Source: Flavobacteriales bacterium (GTDB lineage: Bacteria; Bacteroidota; Bacteroidia; Flavobacteriales_D; Crocinitomicaceae). From it: DNA of 64,000 bases. Location: the NCBI GenBank assembly GCA_947500875.1, contig CANMUN010000001.1:1-64000 (forward strand), written 5' to 3'. This document shows positions 1-8,053 of the stretch, in pieces (the first letter of the stretch is position 1; every line of letters starts with the position of its first letter). A model generated the notes under the pieces. It worked only from the letters and a program-made list of their open reading frames with translations. It did no database searches and was not told where the DNA came from. Made by a program: the position numbers and the translations under genes.

Positions 1-373
1 CGTAATCCCAAACTAAACCGTTATCAGAAAACAAAAAACGCCGAACCTTGCGACAGCAAGGTGGACTTTATGCTTGGAATGAGTTCAACCCCGGGAAAAC
101 GAGCAACGCTCGTAATCCCAAACTAAACCGTTATCAGAAAACAACTTAGGCCGAACCTTGCGACAGCAAGGTGGACTTTATGCTTGGAATGAGTCCAACC
201 CCGGGAAAACGAGCAAGGCTCGTAATCCCAAACTAAACCGTTATCAGAAAACAAAAAACGCCGAACCTTGCGACAGCAAGGTGGACTTTATGCTTGGAAT
301 GAGTTCAACCCCGGGAAAACGAGCAAGGCTCGTAATCCCAAACTAAACCGTTATCAGAAAACAACTTAGGCCG
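1..373. repeat. 110-bp tandem repeat array, about 3.4 copies, cut by the window edge
   Basis: Copies begin at 1, 111, 221 and 331 and the last stops near 373. Copies 1 and 3 share one variant at unit positions 33-40 (aaaaaacg) and copies 2 and 4 share another (acttagg-like), so the array has a 220-bp higher-order period. Each unit holds two perfect short hairpins: CCTTGC-gaca-GCAAGG, and ACGAGC-aa(c/g)-GCTCGT across the unit junction. The period is not a multiple of 3, so a continuous reading frame cannot be maintained and the array looks non-coding. It probably extends left of the window. Confidence 0.93.
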
Positions 374-399
374 GGGCAAATTTAAACCCACCCATCGAA

Positions 400-945
400 C
401 TATTTTTTCACCTTCTTGAGAACAACGGTTTGGTAGAATCCAAGGTTGTACGTTGATAAACCGAAGGTTCCGTCCTGCTCGTCCACGATTTCTTTCAACG
501 ACAACGGATGCAAGGAACCCCCAAACACCTTAAATTCCAAGAAACCTTTAGCCGTTCTGCAAAGCTGAGACCCCATGTAAGTTTCGGAAACATCGCTGTC
601 TTTGATGCTGTAAAAATCCATTAAACACTCTCCGAAAAGCTTCATGGGAAGAACAATCCCTTCACCTTCGTTCATGAATAAGGTGTCACGGAGCCGTTCG
701 ATTCGGTAATCTTTCACAACATATCCTGGTTGTCCCGTTGAGGCATAGGTCATTTTAAAAGACCACGTGGCGTCCTTTTCCAATTCCTTGAACACCAATT
801 GCACCGGCACTTCGCCGTAAGGGTTCGAACTCTTGGAATACAGGTACATCGTACCTCGGTAAGTTCCCAACCACGAGGAAGGAATGCTTTGGCAGAAGGC
901 TAAAGCACCTGAAAATAGAAGATACAGGAGGAACGATGAGCGCAT
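400..945 (-). CDS. Secreted protein of unknown function (181 aa)
   Basis: I do not recognise the family. Residues 1-19 (MRSSFLLYLLFSGALAFCQ) form a typical signal peptide, so the product is probably periplasmic or exported. The remainder is rich in aromatic and beta-prone stretches (for example GTYRGTMYLYS near the mature N-terminus), as in small beta-barrel or lipocalin-like secreted proteins of Bacteroidota; that is a guess from composition only. There is no lipobox and no T9SS C-terminal sorting domain. It is the third gene in the direction rimO, SprB-repeat cargo, this gene, with 74 bp separating it from its upstream neighbour, so it may share their transcript. Confidence 0.75.
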   Translation of the reverse strand: MRSSFLLYLLFSGALAFCQSIPSSWLGTYRGTMYLYSKSSNPYGEVPVQLVFKELEKDATWSFKMTYASTGQPGYVVKDYRIERLRDTLFMNEGEGIVLPMKLFGECLMDFYSIKDSDVSETYMGSQLCRTAKGFLEFKVFGGSLHPLSLKEIVDEQDGTFGLSTYNLGFYQTVVLKKVKK

Positions 946-1019
946 GTAGGTGTAATGAATTTAATTCAAGACAATTTCATCTCAAATCAGCTTTTACTGA
1001 AAATAACTTTATTTACGCC

Positions 1020-2165
1020 CTACTCCTTCACAAAACGCACCACGCCTTGAGCACCAGAGCTCAGGGTGTAATGCAAGAAGTAAACGCCCGTGCTCCAAGA
1101 AGACACCGGAATTTGCGGGTTGGAAACCTCCATCACGTTCTGTGAGGTCATTTTGCTTCCGCTGATCGAATACACCGTTAAGGTGCCACGAGAACTTGCT
1201 CCTAGCACTACCGAAGCGCATCCGTCTTGTAGGCAAATGCTCGGTACGAAGCTAGCTTCCGTTAAGCCCAATTGCGACGTGTAGAATTGGTCGATAATGA
1301 GCAAGGTGTTGTAATTGGTGTTTTTCTGCGGACAGTGAATTTCCGAACTTGCGGTGTAGGACTGCGCCAAAGGAGGAAACAAAGAATAACCTACCGTATA
1401 GGTCGCCATGAGGTTCGCAGGTACAAGTGTATCGTACACCTGCCATGTAAGGTAAATGCTGTCCAATGCGTTCGGATTACCTGAAGGAATGTACTGCGAT
1501 CCACTGATGAATGCCGCACCGATGGCGTTGTAGTCAATGCTGCAATCCAAAACCTGTTGCATTCCCAAAGAATCCATGACGTTTCCAATGTTGTTGTTAT
1601 TAATCACGAAAACTGTGTCATTACCGGGATTTACCGTTGCTGAAACCACAAAACTGTCGCAGGCCATGCATCCGTTCATGTCTGTCACGCAGCAGTTGTA
1701 CACGCCCACCCCAAGTCCTGCAATCGTGCTGGTTGTGGCGCCGTTGCTCCACGTGAAGGTGTAGGGTGCAGCACCGCCCATCGCGGAAACGGTTGCCGTT
1801 CCGTCCAAGGCCATCGGAGAGCTTGCCGCCGTACCACTAACGATCGCTTGCAGACCGTTGCATGGATTACCGGATATAACAAAAGTTGCCATAACTGAAT
1901 CAATGAATGTAGTGTAATACACACCATAGGTTCCTGCACAAAGGTTAGAAACACTCGTTACTCCTTGCGCAAAAATACTTCCGTTGCCAGAATACCAAAC
2001 GATGGTATTAGTAATCACGTTGTTCGGATTGGTTATCGAAGCGGATCCGTCACAGGCATTTGGGCTCGAAGCATCGATCACCGTCAAAGGAGAGGCGGGT
2101 TGGGCAAAAGCGTAATTCCAAGCTAAAAGAACAAAGGTAAGAGCGGTAAAAAGGCTAGTTTTCAT
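1020..2165 (-). CDS. T9SS-exported protein with a SprB-type repeat (381 aa)
   Basis: Secreted cargo of the type IX secretion system. The chosen ATG gives a clear signal peptide (MKTSLFTALTFVLLAWNYAFA); an upstream TTG in frame would add nine residues in front of it and spoil it. Around the first third there is a SprB-like repeat with the usual pattern of alternating Gly/Ala-Pro-Tyr and Trp-Ser-Asn-Gly (GGAAPYTFTWSNGAT). The last 70-80 residues (LTVYSISGSKM..., ending SGAQGVVRFVKE) have the beta-sandwich pattern of a type A T9SS sorting domain. SprB repeats occur in adhesins and gliding-surface proteins; adhesion is an inference here. It lies 23 bp after rimO on the same strand. Confidence 0.85.
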   Translation of the reverse strand: MKTSLFTALTFVLLAWNYAFAQPASPLTVIDASSPNACDGSASITNPNNVITNTIVWYSGNGSIFAQGVTSVSNLCAGTYGVYYTTFIDSVMATFVISGNPCNGLQAIVSGTAASSPMALDGTATVSAMGGAAPYTFTWSNGATTSTIAGLGVGVYNCCVTDMNGCMACDSFVVSATVNPGNDTVFVINNNNIGNVMDSLGMQQVLDCSIDYNAIGAAFISGSQYIPSGNPNALDSIYLTWQVYDTLVPANLMATYTVGYSLFPPLAQSYTASSEIHCPQKNTNYNTLLIIDQFYTSQLGLTEASFVPSICLQDGCASVVLGASSRGTLTVYSISGSKMTSQNVMEVSNPQIPVSSWSTGVYFLHYTLSSGAQGVVRFVKE

Positions 2166-2188
2166 CACAAAATTTTTATTAAACGTAC

Positions 2189-3499
2189 TCAAACTATTTC
2201 ACCCAACAAATCATAGGGCTCGGCGGAAACCATTCGAACCATGGAAAAATCCCCTATAGGCACGTACAAATCGGGCGTGCGAAGCACCTTCACCTCATTA
2301 TCCACCTCAGGGGAATCAAATTCCGTTCGTCCAATAAAATAGTCCCCTTCCACCCGATCAAAAACGGTTTTAAAAGTTCGTCCCACTTTGTGTTGGTTCA
2401 AGGCATGGCTAATTCCCGCTTGCATTTCCATGATTTCGTCCGCACGTTTTCGTTTTAATTCCTCCGGAACGTCGTCGGCAAGTTGATAGGCATGCGTATT
2501 TTCCTCATGGGAATAGGTGAATATACCGAGTCGGTCAAACCGGCTGCGCTCTACAAAACCCTTCATTTCCTCAAAATCTGCTTCCGTTTCTCCAGGAAAT
2601 CCTGAAATGAGGGTCGTCCGCAATGCAATTTCGGGAATGCGTTGTCGAATCGCATCCAACAATTCTTCTGTTTTTTCTCGGGTAATTCCTCTGCGCATCG
2701 CTTGAAGCATGGCGGTGGAACCGTGCTGTAACGGAATATCGAGGTAGTTGCAAACGTTGGTTCGTTCCTTCATTACCTCTAACACATCCATGGGAAAACC
2801 CGCAGGGAACGCGTAATGCAAACGAATCCACTCAATGCCCTCAATGTCGGATAATTCTGCCAAGAGCTCCGCCAAATTGCGTTTTTTGTAAATGTCTAAT
2901 CCGTAATAGGTCAAATCTTGAGCAATCAATAACAGTTCCTTCACTCCTTTTTGGGCCAAATCTTGCGCATTGGACACTAATTGTTCCATTGGAGTTGAAA
3001 CGTGTTTTCCTCTCATAAGGGGAATAGCGCAAAAAGAACAAGGCCGATCGCAACCTTCTGCAATCTTGAAATAGGCGTAATGGTTAGGAGTCGTGAGCAA
3101 TCGTTCGCCGACCAACTCATGTTTGTAATCGGCTTTCAAGGTTTTGAGCAGTCGCGGCAATTCCCGTGTCCCAAAGTATGCGTCAACTTCGGGGATTTCG
3201 TTTTCTAAATCCGCACGATAGCGCTCGGAAAGGCAACCTGTAACGTACACTTTATCCACCAATCCTTGCGACTTCGCATCGACGTATTGAAGAATGGTAT
3301 CAATGGATTCCTGTTTCGCGTTATCAATAAAACCGCAGGTGTTGATGATCACGATTTCCGATTCGTCGTGCCCTTCGTGTTGAACCTCAAAACGGTTCGC
3401 TTTGAGTTGGGCCATCATGATTTCTGAATCAAAGGTGTTTTTTGAGCAACCCAAGGTTACCACATTGACCTTATTCTTGCGATGAGATTTGGTTTTCAT
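2189..3499 (-). CDS. rimO: Ribosomal protein S12 methylthiotransferase RimO
   Basis: Radical-SAM enzyme that adds a methylthio group to the conserved aspartate of ribosomal protein S12. The N-terminal UPF0004 domain begins VVTLGCSKNTFDSE with the first cluster cysteine. The radical-SAM motif CDRPCSFC (CxxxCxxC) follows in the middle, and a C-terminal TRAM domain ends the protein. The length of 436 aa is normal for RimO. The ATG at 3499 is preferred over the TTG 9 nt upstream because a TATTTTTG promoter box ends only 6 nt before the ATG. The two downstream genes on the same strand may be cotranscribed. Confidence 0.95.
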   Translation of the reverse strand: MKTKSHRKNKVNVVTLGCSKNTFDSEIMMAQLKANRFEVQHEGHDESEIVIINTCGFIDNAKQESIDTILQYVDAKSQGLVDKVYVTGCLSERYRADLENEIPEVDAYFGTRELPRLLKTLKADYKHELVGERLLTTPNHYAYFKIAEGCDRPCSFCAIPLMRGKHVSTPMEQLVSNAQDLAQKGVKELLLIAQDLTYYGLDIYKKRNLAELLAELSDIEGIEWIRLHYAFPAGFPMDVLEVMKERTNVCNYLDIPLQHGSTAMLQAMRRGITREKTEELLDAIRQRIPEIALRTTLISGFPGETEADFEEMKGFVERSRFDRLGIFTYSHEENTHAYQLADDVPEELKRKRADEIMEMQAGISHALNQHKVGRTFKTVFDRVEGDYFIGRTEFDSPEVDNEVKVLRTPDLYVPIGDFSMVRMVSAEPYDLLGEIV

Positions 3500-3505
3500 A
3501 GGTTG

Positions 3506-3513
3506 CAAAAATA
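3506..3513 (-). promoter_or_regulatory. -7 box TATTTTTG of rimO
   Basis: An exact TAnnTTTG match reading leftwards, six nucleotides before the rimO ATG. The 5' leader would be at most one or two nucleotides if initiation follows the spacing seen at ffs. Confidence 0.6.
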
Positions 3514-3578
3514 GGAAACCCTAAGCAGTAATGCCTTCTTTTCGATTCTTTTATTACTTTAGCCGACCAACGTTTTTT

Positions 3579-3944
3579 ATGACCATCGAAGAATTGTTCC
3601 GAGCGTTTACTGACGCAGATTTTCGTTATACGCGTTTTATGAAAACCTACGATTTCAGCTATGAAGTTGTTGAACGTTACGACCATTTGATTGAATCCAT
3701 TCGAGTACAGGCCATAAAGATGGACATAAGTCCTAGCCTCAACGAAGAATTAACGCAATTGGGCAGGTTGGATTTGGATTATACCCCTACCCTCACCTGG
3801 CCTCGAAGATTCCTTGGATTTATTACCTTTGGCTTTAGTAGAAAACGCTTTATTGCCCGCAAGACCAAAGACTATTACTTGCGGGAAATTCACCACAGGC
3901 ACCTTTTGGTTCAATCGATCCAAAACCACCTAGCCCAAGAATAA
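3579..3944 (+). CDS. Small conserved protein of unknown function (121 aa)
   Basis: Starts MTIEELFRAFTDADFRYTRF; an upstream ATG at 3531 would add sixteen aromatic-rich residues that overlap the rimO promoter region, so the 3579 ATG is preferred. The protein is helical, basic near its C-terminus (FGFSRKRFIARKTKDYY) and has no signal peptide or membrane span. I cannot assign a family. It is divergent from rimO and convergent with the CotH-type gene, whose stop codon is 2 bp away. Confidence 0.65.
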   Translation: MTIEELFRAFTDADFRYTRFMKTYDFSYEVVERYDHLIESIRVQAIKMDISPSLNEELTQLGRLDLDYTPTLTWPRRFLGFITFGFSRKRFIARKTKDYYLREIHHRHLLVQSIQNHLAQE

Positions 3945-3946
3945 TG

Positions 3947-6199
3947 CTATTCCTTAATGAGTTTTATGCACTGGGTAACTGCATCTGAAAACTGCATTCG
4001 TGCGAGGTACATTCCCGGACTCCAACTTGCGGTATACCATTGACAGCCACCTTGACCGCATGGAATACTGCACATCAATTTCCCATTAATATCAAACACT
4101 TCAACGAGCGTAGCCTGAGGGACTTGAATATACATCAGGTCATTCAATGGATTGGGATAAATTCTTGCCAAAACCGTTTGGTCTTCAAGCCCGGCCACGC
4201 AGTTATTCATGGCTTCAAACGTAGGTTGCGCAACATCGAATATCAACCCGGATTCCGGGCATCTGGCATAGGATTGATCCGTGAATAAAGAAGGTAAGGT
4301 GACTTGATCAAGCACTGCCTGTCCATTGGAAAGCGAAAGATAATCTCCGGAAGCTCCCAGTTTAAAATTCGCATGCAATCCCGTGTTTTGATGCAGGTCG
4401 TTGTCAGTCCAAACAATTGAATAACTGTTCGGAAGCATCACGGTATTGGAGGGAAACGTCCACTTGAAAGGATTCGAGGGATCATCGCTTAAAAAATATC
4501 CGCTTAAATCAAGGGCATTGGAAGTGGTATTCAACAATTCTACCCAATCGTTGGATTCACCGTAAGGGTCATCGTGGGTAAGATTGTTATCCGACATGGC
4601 CTCGTTGATTTGAACTTGCCCTGCAGACGGAGCAGGAATGTTGAGATCTAAGGAATGGAATTCGTGTTCTGCTCGTGCAGGACTGAATATTCCAGCGCTG
4701 TTATTATCAGCGTAAAGGTAGTATTCAAAAATGGGACCATTGGCCGTTACATTCGCCCCGTAAATGTGGTCCCCCGCTAAACCGTCGCTATGGTTTCCAT
4801 CGTCGAACATGGGAACCCGCGTGAATCGCAGTTGGTGGGAGGTTCGATACCCCACATAAACCGCTGTTTCATTGGAAACCGTTGCTGTAATGGTAAAAGG
4901 TTCGTTGAAGGCCGGTGAAGGATTTGACGCTGAATACGCCGCAATAGCCGGGGCAACCAACAGATAATTAGCATTTGAATTGAAATACGTTACGCGATCG
5001 TTCATCAAAGTTTGAATTCCGGGAATCGAACCGCCTCCGGGGCCACCTCCTGAAACGGCGGTAGTAAGGCTGTTTTGATATTGCGTGTAGGTATAAAATT
5101 TAAACGGGTCTGCTTGAACATGTGCATTGATGGTATTTCTCAAAGCATTGGCTTGATTTAAGTACCAATTCGAAGCAAACATTTCTTGCAACATCGTTCG
5201 TACATGGGCCATGTACATTCGCTGATACATGGGATTATTGAAGATTTTTTTTATCAGGGAATGGTTGTTCGAGTTGATGTTAGACAGAGGATCTAAACTG
5301 GCGCTTCCCGGCTCGCTGCCGGATCCGCCTGGAAAACCGTTAAAGCTCATGTTCAAATCCCAAACCGTGGGAACAAATCGTTGGTTAAGGTCTCGGTACA
5401 AATAATAATTTTGCCGAAACGAACCGCTGTAGGAATCGAGGTTCACGAGAACGTTGTTAAAGGCAAGCATCCAAATTGCGCGATCCAAGTCTAATTTATC
5501 TTCAATGCTCGCGAAGTTATTGTTCAAGGTGTTAATCAAATCGACCAAGTCAGTCCAACCGTAGGTGGATTTCAACTCATACCCATTGGCATACAAGGAG
5601 GAGTCGGACCCTAAATATTTCAAGTCAGGCGAAGTCCCTCCGAAGGGACCTGCTCCTCCAATGGGATTGCACTTGAAAAAAGACCCTTTGTGATCATAAT
5701 AATGGTCGGTATTGAATTTATCGTCGATGCTTTCGGCACTGGAATATAAGCCCCGCAACGTTCCATTAATGTTGACATTCGCGAAATTGGCTTTGGGGCA
5801 ATCCATGTAATTTTCCAAAACTGCATACGAAAGCACCTCCCGAATCATGGAGGGATCCTTGTATAAATTTTGCAATTTAACTTCGGTATACCCTTGATAA
5901 TCTGCATCGGAATGGACCCAATCCAAGTTGATATGCAACGGATTTTTATTGTTATTGGCATTATAAGAACTGTTCCCCTTGTACTTCACCCCTACTGAAT
6001 CGAAAACCGTCCCATTGATTCGAACTGAATCCGCCAGCAAATAATCCTCTGTTGTTTGGGCTAAATTATCAAGAAGAGCATCCCAATTGGCCTGCGCGAA
6101 AAATATTTCCACCGTTTGAACGGTCTGTTGATCATAAAAGCTCTGAGAAAATGCAACATTGACCAGAAAAACAAGATTAAAGAAAAGTACCAGCCTCAT
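3947..6199 (-). CDS. T9SS-exported CotH-kinase-family protein with lamin-tail domain
   Basis: 750-aa secreted protein. Residues 1-18 are a signal peptide (ending VNVAFSQ). Residues about 25-400 are a CotH-type kinase-like domain: the family segment VGVKYKGNSSYN, the later VKLQNLYKDPSMIRE and the aspartate-rich VPTVWDLNMSF are visible. Around 530-640 there is a lamin-tail (LTD) domain with NDWVELLNTTSNALDLSGY. The last 75 residues (ARIYPNPLNDLMYIQV... to MYLARMQFSDAV) form a type A T9SS sorting domain. Spore-coat CotH phosphorylates secreted proteins; a similar extracellular role here is inference. The gene is monocistronic, with its own TAACTTTG promoter box. Confidence 0.9.
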   Translation of the reverse strand: MRLVLFFNLVFLVNVAFSQSFYDQQTVQTVEIFFAQANWDALLDNLAQTTEDYLLADSVRINGTVFDSVGVKYKGNSSYNANNNKNPLHINLDWVHSDADYQGYTEVKLQNLYKDPSMIREVLSYAVLENYMDCPKANFANVNINGTLRGLYSSAESIDDKFNTDHYYDHKGSFFKCNPIGGAGPFGGTSPDLKYLGSDSSLYANGYELKSTYGWTDLVDLINTLNNNFASIEDKLDLDRAIWMLAFNNVLVNLDSYSGSFRQNYYLYRDLNQRFVPTVWDLNMSFNGFPGGSGSEPGSASLDPLSNINSNNHSLIKKIFNNPMYQRMYMAHVRTMLQEMFASNWYLNQANALRNTINAHVQADPFKFYTYTQYQNSLTTAVSGGGPGGGSIPGIQTLMNDRVTYFNSNANYLLVAPAIAAYSASNPSPAFNEPFTITATVSNETAVYVGYRTSHQLRFTRVPMFDDGNHSDGLAGDHIYGANVTANGPIFEYYLYADNNSAGIFSPARAEHEFHSLDLNIPAPSAGQVQINEAMSDNNLTHDDPYGESNDWVELLNTTSNALDLSGYFLSDDPSNPFKWTFPSNTVMLPNSYSIVWTDNDLHQNTGLHANFKLGASGDYLSLSNGQAVLDQVTLPSLFTDQSYARCPESGLIFDVAQPTFEAMNNCVAGLEDQTVLARIYPNPLNDLMYIQVPQATLVEVFDINGKLMCSIPCGQGGCQWYTASWSPGMYLARMQFSDAVTQCIKLIKE

Positions 6200-6242
6200 A
6201 ACCTTCTGAAAAATAATAAATTATACATCATTAAGATGCTAG

Positions 6243-6250
6243 CAAAGTTA
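6243..6250 (-). promoter_or_regulatory. -7 box TAACTTTG of the CotH-family gene
   Basis: Exact TAnnTTTG match on the minus strand 43 nt upstream of the ATG at 6199. No convincing -33 TTG is visible at 18-20 nt. Confidence 0.5.
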
Positions 6251-6351
6251 CAAGAATTTGGGCGAATCATTAACCTTGTCTTAACATTGAAAAAAACAAA
6301 CAGCTGTTAATAATAAACGAAACGGTGCGATCATTGTATGAACAAGCTTCC

Positions 6352-6359
6352 TATTTTTG
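6352..6359 (+). promoter_or_regulatory. -7 box TATTTTTG of the GH3 gene
   Basis: Exact TAnnTTTG match 17 nt before the ATG at 6377. The nearest upstream TTG (6334-6336) is only 15 nt away, short of the usual 18-20. Confidence 0.5.
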
Positions 6360-6376
6360 AATGAAACAACGGGACT

Positions 6377-7528
6377 ATGAACCTAAAACATTTTATGCTT
6401 GCTTCGACGGTACTCTTGGGGGTAGTTGCATGTTCACAACCTTCTGAACAACGGAAAAATCAAGAAGTTCCAAAATTAAAAGAGCCAAAATCCTTTCAAC
6501 TCAGCGACTTCTTAAGTTCCAATGAATCCTTGGATCAGGCGGTACAAGAAGTATTTAATCAATTGGACGATACTGCGGTTATTGCTCAACTCATTATGCC
6601 AGCAGTTGGCAAATATGGACAAACAACGTCCACCATTGAAGAACACATCCAACGCCGTATTATTGGGGGCGTCTTGATGTTGAATGGGACTCAAAACGAA
6701 TTCACGCAATGGATTGCAAAATTCAATGCCATGAACCAATCCAAGGGCAACCTACCCTTTCTCTACAGCGCGGATGCTGAACCGAGCCTTGTCAACCGAA
6801 AAATTGCAGAATCTGCACCCGTTAAAAAAGCGGCAGAAATTAACTCCATGGAGGAAGTCATTACGGCCGCAAAACAAATCTCCGTCCTTCTTAATTCCAT
6901 TGGTATTAACTTCAACTTTGCTCCCGTAGTGGATGTTGCTGGGAATGCCACCGTGGGTTACCGAGGGTTCGGCAACAAACCTGAGCAACTGATTCCCTGG
7001 TCCAATGCGTTCATTCAAGAAACGCAAAAAAACCGCATCGTTGCAACGGCTAAACACTTCCCAGGACACGGACTCGTGAGCGGCGACACCCACTCTTCAC
7101 TACAAACCATTGACGGGGAACTCAAAGAAATTAAAAACTATCCAGAACTTATTGCCGAGGGCGTATTATCCATTATGGTGGCGCATATCGCGGTCAAGAA
7201 CAACCAAAAATACGATACTCAAGGACTGCCATCTACGTGTTCTAAAGCCATTGTAACTGACCTATTAAAAAACGAACTCGGTTTCAAGGGTCTGATTGTT
7301 ACGGATGCGATGAACATGGGGGGGGTCGTCAGTGTGCCACAATCCGCCACTTTAGCTATTTCCGCGGGTTGCGACATCGTCCTAATGCCTGTTAACGCCG
7401 CTAAAGCCCACAGCGAACTCTTGCTAGAATACCGAAAGAATACGGCCTTTCAACAGCAAGTGAACGAAGCAGCCAAAAAGGTAATTCGCATGAAAATTTG
7501 TTTGGGTCTGTTATCTCAAGGCAAATAG
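6377..7528 (+). CDS. Glycoside hydrolase family 3 lipoprotein (NagZ-like)
   Basis: 383-aa GH3 N-terminal-domain protein, probably a beta-N-acetylhexosaminidase acting on peptidoglycan fragments. Residues 1-19 are a lipoprotein signal with lipobox ending VVAC. The NagZ signature is present: ATAKHFPGHGLVSGDTHSSL carries the KHFPGHG loop and the Asp-Thr-His catalytic dyad, and IVTDAMNM holds the likely nucleophile Asp. NVAPVVDV-type strand FAPVVDVAG is also seen. Unlike many Bacteroidota homologues there is no fused beta-lactamase domain. It is convergent with rimM, and the two 3' ends overlap by 13 bp. Confidence 0.88.
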   Translation: MNLKHFMLASTVLLGVVACSQPSEQRKNQEVPKLKEPKSFQLSDFLSSNESLDQAVQEVFNQLDDTAVIAQLIMPAVGKYGQTTSTIEEHIQRRIIGGVLMLNGTQNEFTQWIAKFNAMNQSKGNLPFLYSADAEPSLVNRKIAESAPVKKAAEINSMEEVITAAKQISVLLNSIGINFNFAPVVDVAGNATVGYRGFGNKPEQLIPWSNAFIQETQKNRIVATAKHFPGHGLVSGDTHSSLQTIDGELKEIKNYPELIAEGVLSIMVAHIAVKNNQKYDTQGLPSTCSKAIVTDLLKNELGFKGLIVTDAMNMGGVVSVPQSATLAISAGCDIVLMPVNAAKAHSELLLEYRKNTAFQQQVNEAAKKVIRMKICLGLLSQGK

Positions 7529-8037
7529 ACGTCCAAAAGTCCTTCTGGCGTCGTGATGCTTAAGGTTCTTTCCTTTCGGTTGACTTTTTTGTGCAACTCC
7601 AAATTAAGGGGAATCAAGATTTCAACTCCTCCCTTTTCTACCTGTAACAAGGGGTTGGAAGGATGATCAATGACCCCTACGGCAATACCTATGTCACCTC
7701 GAGCTGTGTCAATTACCTTAAAGCCTTCAATTTCATGATCGTAAAAAGAATGTTCGTCCAATTCCGGCAGCAAGGAATCGCTTAAAAAAACGGATTTTCG
7801 CACCAAGCGTTTCGCCTCATTCTCGCTATTCACTCCTTCCAATTTCAACACCATAAAACCATTATTCATCGGCTTTGAAGACTGAATGGAAAAGGGAGTA
7901 GCAATGCCTTCGATTTCCAAAAACACGAGGTTTAATTGGCGGTAGTTTTGCGGTTGGGTAACGTCCAAAAACAGCGAAACTTCACCGTTATATCCGTGAA
8001 GTTTCGCAATATGACCAATTTGAAAATATCCTTTCAA
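7516..8037 (-). CDS. rimM: Ribosome maturation factor RimM
   Basis: 173-aa 16S rRNA processing factor that binds S19 in the 30S head. The N-terminal beta-barrel has FQIGHIAKLHGYNGEV, the standard RimM opening, and the C-terminal PRC-barrel contains EGFKVIDTARGDIG and ILIPLN. No ATG fits: the best start is TTG at 8037, giving M-K-G-Y-F-Q-I-G, which matches where family members begin. The frame stays open upstream through the rpsP repeat (to about 8313), but that would give an implausible Lys/Leu repeat. The start lies 16 bp after the rpsP stop, consistent with translational coupling in the rpsP-rimM operon. Confidence 0.9.
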   Translation of the reverse strand: MKGYFQIGHIAKLHGYNGEVSLFLDVTQPQNYRQLNLVFLEIEGIATPFSIQSSKPMNNGFMVLKLEGVNSENEAKRLVRKSVFLSDSLLPELDEHSFYDHEIEGFKVIDTARGDIGIAVGVIDHPSNPLLQVEKGGVEILIPLNLELHKKVNRKERTLSITTPEGLLDVYLP

Positions 8038-8053
8038 GTAATCGAGTTGTAGA

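Noticed and set aside
158..346. Reading frame across the 110-bp repeats
   Set aside because: The period is not divisible by three, and no signal, start context or composition supports a gene.
1..373. Possible CRISPR array
   Set aside because: Units are 110 bp with no unique spacers, and no cas gene is in the window.
1009..1236. Short frames on both strands around the SprB-repeat gene
   Set aside because: They are shadows of the real coding frame and lack starts or signals.
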